Origin: Vulcanimicrobiota bacterium
GTDB taxonomy: Bacteria > Vulcanimicrobiota > Vulcanimicrobiia > Vulcanimicrobiales > Vulcanimicrobiaceae
Assembly (NCBI GenBank): GCA_030043675.1
Contig: JASHXG010000056.1
Location: 1-7,819 of the forward strand
Length of the DNA: 7,819 bases
Direction of reading: 5' to 3'
The notes beneath the pieces were generated by a model, which worked only from the letters and a program-made list of their open reading frames with translations, did not search any database and was not told the origin of the DNA. The position numbers were made by a program, and so were the translations under genes. Numbering within the stretch: position 1 is the first letter of the stretch; every line of letters begins with the position of its first letter. Positions 1 to 6,214 of the stretch are shown in pieces.

Positions 1-519
1 GACCGCGTGCTGTTCGTGCCGGCCAGCAATCAACACTATCGCGACCGTGCACATGCCGACGCTACGCACCGGTGCGCGATGATTCTGGGCGCGATCGAGA
101 GCAATGCGGCCTTCGCGCTCGACGATACCGACTTGCGCGAGGACGCGACCGGTTACACCGCCGATCTGCTGCCGCGGCTGCACGCCAAATATCCCGACGC
201 GGAGTTTACCTTCATCATCGGCGCCGATTCGCTGGTCAATGCCGACTGGGTGCGCTTCAACGAGGTGCTGGAAGGCCTCGAGCGCTTCGTCATCGCGCCG
301 CGTCCCGGAATCGCCGCCGACGCGCTCTCGCGCGTGATTGCCGCCGTACCGGCGGACTTGCGCGAGCGGGTGAAGTCGCTGAATCTCCCCGAGACCCCCG
401 AATCCGCCACGCTGGTGCGCACACTGATCGCGCAGGGGCGCAGCATTCGTTACCTGGTTCCCGAGGCCGTTTGGCAGTATATCGTCGCCCAGCGGCTCTA
501 CGGCTTCGGCGATGCGTAA
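1..519 (+). CDS. nadD: Nicotinate-nucleotide adenylyltransferase (NadD), 5'-truncated by window edge
   Basis: Family role: transfers AMP from ATP to nicotinate mononucleotide, giving deamido-NAD in cytoplasmic NAD synthesis. Seen: 172 codons are open from the first base, so the N-terminus with the usual GGTFDPxHxGH nucleotide-binding segment lies outside the window (roughly 20-30 residues missing compared with the normal ~190-215). Visible family landmarks are RVLFVPA at residues 2-8, FIIGAD near residues 71-76 followed by a Trp, FVIAPRPG near 96-103, and the C-terminal GRSIRYLVPEAV. Odd: the usual PPHK-type segment after VPA reads SNQHYR, and the usual ISSTxIR motif near the C-terminus is replaced by ESATLVR. 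It is therefore a divergent member, though fold and order of motifs fit. It ends in TAA and overlaps the next gene by 8 nt, suggesting co-transcription. Another nucleotidyltransferase of the same superfamily is the main alternative. Confidence 0.88.
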   Translation, partial: DRVLFVPASNQHYRDRAHADATHRCAMILGAIESNAAFALDDTDLREDATGYTADLLPRLHAKYPDAEFTFIIGADSLVNADWVRFNEVLEGLERFVIAPRPGIAADALSRVIAAVPADLRERVKSLNLPETPESATLVRTLIAQGRSIRYLVPEAVWQYIVAQRLYGFGDA

Positions 520-925
520 CGCGCGCGCGATCCTCGCCGCGGCCGCGCTCGTCCTCGCGACCGCGTGCGGCACCACGCAGACGGCCGACGATCCCGCTGT
601 CTGCGCCGCCTACTCGGCGGGGCGTTCGCACGTCGAGGTCGTCGCCGACGGCACCGTGACGCGCGTCTTCGGCGTGCAGTCGGGGCGCGTCAGTCCGCAC
701 GAAGGCTTTCTGATGCGCTTGGCCAGCGGCTGCAACTTGATCGTGCGCGTCGAAGCCAACACCGACTTCACCGGCGCCTTTGCGCTGGCGCGCGGCGATC
801 GGGTGAACGTCAAAGGTGAGTACGAATACTATCCGCTCGGCGGCGTCATCCACTGGACGCATCGCGATCCGCGCGGTCGCCACGAGGGCGGCTACATCGC
901 CGCCGGCGGCCACGTTTACGAGTGA
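512..925 (+). CDS. DUF3465-family small putative lipoprotein
   Basis: This 137-residue protein has unknown function. Seen: a basic start (MRNAR), a hydrophobic stretch over residues 6-18 and then LATAC with Cys19, which looks like a type II signal peptide. The -3 residue is Ala rather than Leu, so the lipobox is slightly weak. The mature part carries the hallmark of the DUF3465 family: GEYEYYPLGGVIHWTHRDP near residues 102-120, followed by RGRHEGGYI at 121-129. The preceding FLMRLASG...LIVRVEAN and GDRVNVKGEY look like beta strands of a small barrel (inference). Two further cysteines (31 and 74) could form a disulfide after export. The ATG lies inside the nadD stop region (ATGCGTAA overlap) with no good Shine-Dalgarno sequence, which suggests translational coupling. 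The family match is firm; the biochemical role is unknown, and envelope location is inferred from the signal. Confidence 0.85.
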   Translation: MRNARAILAAAALVLATACGTTQTADDPAVCAAYSAGRSHVEVVADGTVTRVFGVQSGRVSPHEGFLMRLASGCNLIVRVEANTDFTGAFALARGDRVNVKGEYEYYPLGGVIHWTHRDPRGRHEGGYIAAGGHVYE

Positions 926-951
926 GCCCCTTCGACAGGCTCAGGGCAAGC
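923..951. repeat. Dispersed CCTTCGACAGGCTCAGG-type repeat with hairpin in convergent gap
   Basis: The 28-bp gap between two convergent genes, plus the preceding stop codon, is nearly filled by a sequence containing CCCCTTCGACAGGCTCAGGG. I recognise this as a short REP-like repeat scattered through many environmental bacterial genomes; that is recollection, not a search. Within it TGAGCC (923-928, starting with the TGA stop of the + gene) pairs perfectly with GGCTCA (938-943) around a 9-nt loop. An alternative pairing joins CCCT (928-931) to AGGG (943-946). No T-tract follows on either strand, so it is not a standard intrinsic terminator, though it may affect 3' ends of both transcripts. Confidence 0.6.
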
Positions 952-953
952 TA

Positions 954-2057
954 TTAAAGCAGCTGGCGCCGGTAGCGCACGACGCTAAACGCCAGCAGCG
1001 CGAACGTCACCGCCGCGAGCCAGGCGAAGTTCTGCCAGAGCGCGGAAAAATCAGTCCCTCGAATGAGCGCGCCGCGCGCGATGGCCGCGAAGTTGGCGAT
1101 CGGGTTGGGAATCGTGAACGGCTGAAGCCACGCCGGCATCGCCTCGATCGGCGTAAATGCGCCCGAGAGCGTCGCCAGCGGCGGGTTGAGAAAGAAGACG
1201 GCGAGCTGCGCCTGCAAGGCATTGGTCGCGATCGTAGCAACGCACATTCCCAGCGCGATGCCGCACAACATGCAGAGCGCGACGCCGAGCGCCACGAGGA
1301 GCAGACTCCCGTGCATCGGTACGCCGAAGACGAAGCGGATGGCCGTCAGCGAAACGGCGGCGAGGCAAGCGAGCAACACGAAGAGCGGAATTATCTTCGA
1401 GAGGATGATCTCGGTCGTCGACGCGGGCGACATCAGCAGTTGCTCGAGCGTTCCCGCCGATCGCTCCTTGATCATCATCGTCGATGAGATCATCGAGCCG
1501 TTGAGAATCAGCAAGATTCCCAAGATGCCGGTCACCATGAACCACGAGTCCACAAGGCCGGGGTTGTTCACGTACGTCGCCACCAGCGTGACCTTGGCCG
1601 GCGAAAACGGCCCGGTGGCCAAGCTCGAGCTCAAGTGGTTTACGGTTGATGCGGCGTAACCTTGCGCGATGTCGGCTACGTTGGCGTTGGTGGCATCGAA
1701 CAGGATCTGAATCTGCGTAGTTTTGCGGAGCACGATATTGCGCGCGTAGTCGTACGGGATGACCAGGCCGGCGTCGATCTTGCCCCGGCTGATCGCATCC
1801 CCCAACTCGCGCGTCGAACCGTACATGCCCGCCAGGCGGAAGCTCTCGCTTTGCGTCATCACCTCAATCAGATCGCGGCTCTGCGACGTACGGCTCTCGT
1901 CCACCACACCGAGTGGAAGATTTTTGACGTCGGCGCTGAGCACGTACCCGAAGACGACCAGCTGGATGAACGGAGCGATGATCGCGATGAAGACGATGCG
2001 CCGGTCGTGACGCATCTGGCGGAACTCTTTGAGGAGCAGGGCGAACAGCCGTGGCAT
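954..2057 (-). CDS. ybhR: ABC-2 type transporter permease, YbhR-like (operon-distal)
   Basis: This 367-residue integral membrane subunit is expected to pair with the neighbouring permease to form the export channel. Seen: a cytoplasmic start LFALLLKEFRQMRHDRR, a first membrane helix at about 21-40, a large extracytoplasmic domain (about 41-170), then five hydrophobic segments near 174-195, 222-240, 250-272, 278-298 and 343-361. This is the standard ABC2_membrane_3 layout. The cytoplasmic coupling motif KERSAGTLEQLLMSP (197-211) matches the RExGTLxQLLxSP signature of YbhR/YhhJ-type permeases, and SGAFTPIEAMPAWLQ (298-312) is the usual loop before the last helix. The length equals that of E. 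coli YbhR (about 368). The start is supported by GGGGAG (2069-2064) six bases before the ATG, and the gene lies 13 nt after its partner. The substrate cannot be told from sequence; in E. coli this family is linked to drug and cation efflux. Confidence 0.88.
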   Translation of the reverse strand: MPRLFALLLKEFRQMRHDRRIVFIAIIAPFIQLVVFGYVLSADVKNLPLGVVDESRTSQSRDLIEVMTQSESFRLAGMYGSTRELGDAISRGKIDAGLVIPYDYARNIVLRKTTQIQILFDATNANVADIAQGYAASTVNHLSSSLATGPFSPAKVTLVATYVNNPGLVDSWFMVTGILGILLILNGSMISSTMMIKERSAGTLEQLLMSPASTTEIILSKIIPLFVLLACLAAVSLTAIRFVFGVPMHGSLLLVALGVALCMLCGIALGMCVATIATNALQAQLAVFFLNPPLATLSGAFTPIEAMPAWLQPFTIPNPIANFAAIARGALIRGTDFSALWQNFAWLAAVTFALLAFSVVRYRRQLL

Positions 2058-2070
2058 ACTCGGCTCCCCG

Positions 2071-3177
2071 CTAGTCCGCCAGCTGCATCGGGCGCATGAT
2101 GCGCCACGCGGAGAAGTAAAAGACGCTGCCGATCAAGGCGATGATGCCCGCCTTGTACCAGGTAGCCGGCCAGCCGCCGCCCTGCAAGAACGCGTCGCGA
2201 GCGATCTCGATGTAGTACCGGCCCCAAACGAAGTTCGTGATCCAGCGCAGCTGAATCGGAATGTTTTCGATCGGAAAGAGCAACCCCGACATGATGAAGA
2301 CCAGCAGGAAACCACCCAGCGCCACCGCCGCGATCGCGCCCAGCTGGTTGGGAATCGCGACGCCGATCAGCGTGCCGAACGAGGCGACGCAAAACGCATA
2401 GAGCACCGAGCCGACCAGCAGCGGCGTCGGATCTCCGGCCAAGCTCAACCCGAAGTAGGTGAACAGCAAGACGCTCATGATCGCGGTTTCGAGTCCGAAG
2501 ACGAGCATGATCGCGAGAATCTTGCCGAGCAGATACTCGTGCGCGGAGATGCTCGAAACGTAGACCTGCAAGATCGTTTTCTGCTCGCCCTCTCGAGCTA
2601 GCGCCAATGCCGCGAGCAACGTCGGAAAGATTGACAACGCCAAGACGAAGACGCCGGGCCCGTAGAACTTCTTCGAATCGCGACCGGGATTGAACCACAG
2701 CCGAACCTGCGGGTCGATGACCACGACGCCCGACTGCGGTCCGAGCGTGCGATTGTACTCCCCGATGACCTGCTGCGCGTACCCGCTTACGAGCTTGGCG
2801 GTGTTGGCGTCGGCGCCGTCGACGATCATTTGCACATCGGCCTCGCGACGGCGCGCGAGATCGCGTCCTAGCGTCGGCGGAATGATCAGGGCGGCGCGGA
2901 TGCCGTTCCGTCCGATGGCGAGGCTGGGATCTTTTTGAACCGGCCAGTCGGCGATTTTGAAGCTCAGCGAAGCGCGAAAAGCGTCCAGCAGCCGCAGCGA
3001 GGCCGGTGAGCCGTCGAGATTCTGAACGACGATCGGCAGGTCGTTAACGGTGAGCGAGATCGCGGTTCCCATCAAGAGCAGCAGAATCGCCGGCAATGCC
3101 AATGCCAGCGTCAGCGCGATCCGGTCGCGAATAATTTGGGTGAGCTCCTTGCGGACTTGCGCGAGGAGGCGGCGCAC
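2071..3177 (-). CDS. ybhS: ABC-2 type transporter permease, YbhS-like (operon-proximal)
   Basis: A 368-residue permease paired with the distal one. The open frame runs far upstream inside the ATPase gene, but membrane-protein sequence begins only at the GTG whose G is the last base of the ATPase TAG stop (TAGTG). I therefore place the start there; it gives a length almost identical to its partner. Seen: RRLLAQVRKELTQIIRDR, first helix at about 21-42, an extracytoplasmic domain with GVVVIDPQVRLWFNPGRDS (about 150-168; YbhS proteins carry a similar RYWFNP), then hydrophobic segments near 172-193, 216-241, 253-275, 279-300 and 341-358. The loop SGLLFPIENIPIQLRWI (297-313) is typical. Odd: the coupling motif reads AREGEQKTILQVYVSSIS (194-211), so the usual E-x-G-T is E-x-K-T. 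A 368-aa protein of this kind next to a fused YbhF-like ATPase fits a heterodimeric pump. Confidence 0.87.
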   Translation of the reverse strand: MRRLLAQVRKELTQIIRDRIALTLALALPAILLLLMGTAISLTVNDLPIVVQNLDGSPASLRLLDAFRASLSFKIADWPVQKDPSLAIGRNGIRAALIIPPTLGRDLARRREADVQMIVDGADANTAKLVSGYAQQVIGEYNRTLGPQSGVVVIDPQVRLWFNPGRDSKKFYGPGVFVLALSIFPTLLAALALAREGEQKTILQVYVSSISAHEYLLGKILAIMLVFGLETAIMSVLLFTYFGLSLAGDPTPLLVGSVLYAFCVASFGTLIGVAIPNQLGAIAAVALGGFLLVFIMSGLLFPIENIPIQLRWITNFVWGRYYIEIARDAFLQGGGWPATWYKAGIIALIGSVFYFSAWRIMRPMQLAD

Positions 3178-5102
3178 TACGCGGCGCTCTCCGTGGCACG
3201 CTCCGCGCGTTGGACCGCGCCGATGAAGACGTCTTCCAGCGAAAAGTGCGCCTCGCGCACCTCGAAGACGCGCACGCCGGCCGCTTCGAGCGCGGCGCGG
3301 GTCTGCGCGATGGCGACGTCGGTGTCGGCGTCGCTCACCACGTGCAAACGGTCGCCGAAGACCGAAACGCGCCACGGTTGCGCATCGGCAGAGAGGGCGC
3401 GCATCGCGCGCGACACGTCGTCGACGCGGCACTCGATGAGGTGGCCTGTCTGCGACTCCTTCACTTGCGTCGGCGTTCCCTCGGCGATGAGCCTGCCGGC
3501 CGAGACGAAGCCCACGCGGTTGCACTGTTCGGCCTCTTCGAGGTAGTGCGTCGTCACCAGCACGGCGGTGCCGCGATCGGCCAGCTGGTTGATCAACCCC
3601 CAAAAGGCGCGGCGCGCGATCGGATCGACGCCCGAGGTCGGTTCGTCGAGAAAGAGCACATCGGGTTCGTGCATGATGGCCGAACCGAACGCGACCCGCT
3701 GCTTCCACCCGCCGGGGAGGCTTCCCGTAATCGTATGTTCGCGGCCGCGCAGACCCGAGAAGTCGAGGACCCATTGGATAGTCGTGTGACGCCGCTCGAC
3801 CGGAATCTCGTAGACGCCTGCAAAGAACTCCAGGTTCTCGATGACGGTGAGGACGTCGTAGAGGGAGAACTTTTGCGACATGTAGCCGACGCGACGCCGG
3901 ATCGACTCTGAGCGCACGTTACCGCGCTCGCCGGCGAGGGTAACCACCCCGGAGCTCGGTTCGAGGAGGCCGCACAGCATACGGACCGTAGTCGTCTTAC
4001 CGGCACCGTTGGCGCCCAGCAGGCCGTAAATCTCACCGAAGCGGATATCCAGGCTCAAGTCGTTCACCGCGACGAACGTGCCGAACCGTTTGAACAATCG
4101 CTCCGCGGCGATCGCCGTGGAACCGAGCGTCGCGCGCCTGGGCTTGACGAACGGAAACTCCGCTTCGCCTTGTGGGTTCGCTTCGCGAATCGATGCTACG
4201 AAGACGTTTTCGAGTGACGGCTCATCCGGACGGATGCGTGCGTGTTGGAGATTGGCGGCGTCCAACACGCTTTCGACGGCGGCCGTTACCGGCTCGACCG
4301 CCGAGTCCGCGGCCAGCACGTCGAGGTGATCGCCGAATCGCTGAACGTCCAGCACCCCCCCGATTGCGGCGAGCGCCGGCGTAGCCAGCTGCGCGCGCCG
4401 GAGATCGGCTACCCGCACCTCGAGGCGTTGCGCGTGAATTGAGTTGCGCAGCGCGCTCGGGGTGTCGAGCTGCGCGATTTGGCCCAGGTGCATGAGGGCC
4501 ACCCGATTGCAGCGCTCGGCTTCGTCCAGATACGGCGTCGCGACGAGGATCGTCAACCCCTCGCTCGAGAGTTGCGCGAGCGAATCCCAAAACTCGCGGC
4601 GCGAAACCGGATCGACGCCCGTGGTCGGCTCGTCCAAGAGCAGCACCGCCGGTTCGGAAACGAGAGCGCAGACCAGTGCCAGCTTCTTCTGCATGCCGCC
4701 GCTGAGCTGACTGGCAAGGCGTTCTTCGAAGGGATCCATGCCGAACGCCGCGAGGTAGTGCCGCGCGCGCGACGTCACGACTTGCCTGGGCGTCAAGCGA
4801 AGATCGCCGACATAGCGAATGTTCTCCATCACCGTGAGATCGGGATAGAGCGTAAAGCTCTGCGTCAGGTACCCGGTCTGAGCGCGCGCTTCGCGGGCCG
4901 GTTTGCCCAGCACGTCGATCTCACCGCTGGTGGCGCGCATGACGCCGGCGAGGATTTCAAAGGTCGTCGTCTTGCCCGCGCCATCGGGACCGATGAATCC
5001 GAAAATTTCGCCTTTAGCGACCTCGAAGCTGATGCCGCGAACCGCTTCGAGATTGCCGTAGTGCTTGGTGAGACGATCGACGCGTACGGCTACTTCGGCC
5101 AT
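3177..5102 (-). CDS. ybhF: Fused double-nucleotide-binding-domain ABC transporter ATPase, YbhF-like
   Basis: A 641-residue protein with two complete ABC ATPase domains in tandem, energising the two permeases from the cytoplasmic face. Domain 1: Walker A GPDGAGKT 38-45, Q-loop Gln81, signature LSGGM 133-137, Walker B VLLLDE 153-158, then VATPYLDEAE, where the switch His is replaced by Pro190. A C-terminal accessory segment ends in PSLENVF (295-301). Domain 2: Walker A GANGAGKT 363-370, Q-loop Gln410, signature LPGGW 462-466 (Ser of LSGG replaced by Pro), Walker B VLFLDE 482-487, intact VTTHYLEEAE with His519, and SLEDVF at 621-626. The Asp in the first Walker A (GPDG) is also typical of YbhF. 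Both deviations fall on the same composite site (see findings). The ATG is at 5102 and overlaps the adaptor gene by 13 nt; no good Shine-Dalgarno sequence is visible, so translation is probably coupled. Fused ATPases of this type also occur in RbbA, but RbbA carries its own permease domain, which is absent here. Confidence 0.92.
   Translation of the reverse strand: MAEVAVRVDRLTKHYGNLEAVRGISFEVAKGEIFGFIGPDGAGKTTTFEILAGVMRATSGEIDVLGKPAREARAQTGYLTQSFTLYPDLTVMENIRYVGDLRLTPRQVVTSRARHYLAAFGMDPFEERLASQLSGGMQKKLALVCALVSEPAVLLLDEPTTGVDPVSRREFWDSLAQLSSEGLTILVATPYLDEAERCNRVALMHLGQIAQLDTPSALRNSIHAQRLEVRVADLRRAQLATPALAAIGGVLDVQRFGDHLDVLAADSAVEPVTAAVESVLDAANLQHARIRPDEPSLENVFVASIREANPQGEAEFPFVKPRRATLGSTAIAAERLFKRFGTFVAVNDLSLDIRFGEIYGLLGANGAGKTTTVRMLCGLLEPSSGVVTLAGERGNVRSESIRRRVGYMSQKFSLYDVLTVIENLEFFAGVYEIPVERRHTTIQWVLDFSGLRGREHTITGSLPGGWKQRVAFGSAIMHEPDVLFLDEPTSGVDPIARRAFWGLINQLADRGTAVLVTTHYLEEAEQCNRVGFVSAGRLIAEGTPTQVKESQTGHLIECRVDDVSRAMRALSADAQPWRVSVFGDRLHVVSDADTDVAIAQTRAALEAAGVRVFEVREAHFSLEDVFIGAVQRAERATESAA
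3189..3192 (-). promoter_or_regulatory. Shine-Dalgarno-like GGAG deciding the GTG start of the proximal permease
   Basis: GGAG lies inside the last codons of the ATPase gene, 11 nt ahead of the GTG at 3177-3175. The spacing is a little long. Together with the 1-nt stop/start overlap (TAGTG) it supports reinitiation at that GTG rather than a longer protein reaching into the ATPase gene. Confidence 0.4.
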
Positions 5103-6214
5103 TGGCCGGAAGTCAGGATCTCGCCGTCCGCAGGCATGCCGGGTTTGGCTTGACCGAATCCCGAGCGCAGCGCCAGCTTCACGCCGAAGACTTCCTTCAC
5201 GCGATCGTTGCGGAAGTAGGTGTTTTCGGGCGTGAACATCGCTTGCGGATCGATGCGCAGGACGTAGGCGTCGAGCGGATGGCTTGGATCGGAGTCGAGG
5301 AAGACGCGAGCCGGCTGGCCGAGCACGACGCGCCCGATTTGATCCTCGGGCACGAATGCGCGCAGATAGACCTTGTCGAGGTTCAAGAGCGTGACGATCG
5401 GCGTGCCGGCGGGGAGCACTTCGCCCGGCTCGGCCGAGCGCACCATCACCGTACCGTTGAACGGAGCGGTGACGGTAAGGTCGTGTTCGGTGGCTTGTGC
5501 TTGTTGGAGTTGTGCCATCGCGGCGTGCACGGCAGCGTCTTGGGTATCGAGCTGCGCGGCCACGGCGGCCTCCTGTTCGCGCCGCATCGGCGGCTCCGCG
5601 TAGTTGGCTCGCGCGGCGGTGAGGGCACCTTCGGCCGCTCCGACCTGTTGCTGCGCGGCCTCGACCGCTTGCGACGCCTGCTCCGCCGACGATACGGCCT
5701 GGTCGCGCTGTGCCTGGGCGACGTCACCCGTCTGGTAGAGGCTGACCGCGCGCCGTTCGTCGTCGTTAGCGAGCGCAGAGGCGGACTTGGCGCGCGCGAG
5801 CTGCGCTTGCGCTGCCTGGACTTGTGATTGGGCCTGCGCCGTCGTGCCGCTCACGGCCCCCTGTGCCTGTCCGGTCGCGAGTTGCGCCTGGCGCAGCTGC
5901 GCCGACATCACTCCGGTCGTGCGCATCGCGACCAGCACGCGCGCGCGGGCCTCGGCGACCACCGCCCTCGCCTGCGCATTGTCGAGCGTCGCAATCACAT
6001 CCCCTTTGCGCACCGGGTCGCCTTCACGATAGTTGACCGTCAAGATGCGGCCGGGCTGCTTGGAGGCGATCGCGGAATCGTCGCCTTCGATCCGTCCCGA
6101 TAGGAAGATGACGTTCTTCGGTGTGCTGACGGCGAAGAACTCGCGCCACACGAAGTAGCCGCCGACCGCAAGCAGCGCAACCACGAGTACGGTCACGGCA
6201 ACGCGTTTGTTCAC
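5090..6214 (-). CDS. ybhG: HlyD/YbhG-like membrane fusion protein (periplasmic adaptor)
   Basis: A 374-residue adaptor bridging an inner-membrane ABC pump to an outer-membrane duct. The open frame extends upstream through the regulator gene, but homology begins at the GTG overlapping the regulator's stop (GTGA, 4-nt overlap), preceded by GGAAGGA. Seen: a short basic start (NKR), one membrane anchor at about 5-23, first half of a biotinyl-lipoyl domain (SGRIEGDD... to GDVIATLD, 39-78), a long Ala/Gln-rich helical hairpin at about 80-245 with heptad-like composition, the second lipoyl half (VTAPFNGTVMVRSAEPGEVLPAG, in two pieces over 248-270) and a beta-barrel region with LRAFVPEDQIGRVVLGQPARV (around 284-304). 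It ends PGMPADGEIL near 358-367. All are hallmarks of YbhG/EmrA-type adaptors. The next gene starts inside its last codons. No TolC-like gene is in the window, so the outer-membrane partner must be encoded elsewhere, or the adaptor works without one. Confidence 0.9.
   Translation of the reverse strand: MNKRVAVTVLVVALLAVGGYFVWREFFAVSTPKNVIFLSGRIEGDDSAIASKQPGRILTVNYREGDPVRKGDVIATLDNAQARAVVAEARARVLVAMRTTGVMSAQLRQAQLATGQAQGAVSGTTAQAQSQVQAAQAQLARAKSASALANDDERRAVSLYQTGDVAQAQRDQAVSSAEQASQAVEAAQQQVGAAEGALTAARANYAEPPMRREQEAAVAAQLDTQDAAVHAAMAQLQQAQATEHDLTVTAPFNGTVMVRSAEPGEVLPAGTPIVTLLNLDKVYLRAFVPEDQIGRVVLGQPARVFLDSDPSHPLDAYVLRIDPQAMFTPENTYFRNDRVKEVFGVKLALRSGFGQAKPGMPADGEILTSGQWPK

Noticed and set aside
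923..951. Rho-independent terminator at the convergent junction
   Set aside because: The hairpin has only a 6-bp perfect stem and no run of T follows on either strand, so I call it a repeat rather than a terminator.
816..1487. + strand frame running from the DUF3465 gene through the dispersed repeat into the permease region
   Set aside because: The translation (RQAQGKLL from the repeat, then Arg/Glu-rich sequence) is the typical by-product of reading the repeat and the antisense of a permease.
3178..3774. Upstream extension of the proximal permease frame, giving a 567-residue protein
   Set aside because: The added ~200 residues are Arg-rich, lack membrane or known motifs, and lie wholly inside the well-supported second ATPase domain; the GTG at 3177 gives the normal family length.
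4479..5153. Long + strand open frame opposite the ATPase gene (and similar ones at 3210-3911, 5102-5827 and 6340-6921)
   Set aside because: These are antisense shadows expected in high-GC coding DNA; their translations are Arg/Ala/Gly-rich with no domain signature, while the opposite strand carries full known families.
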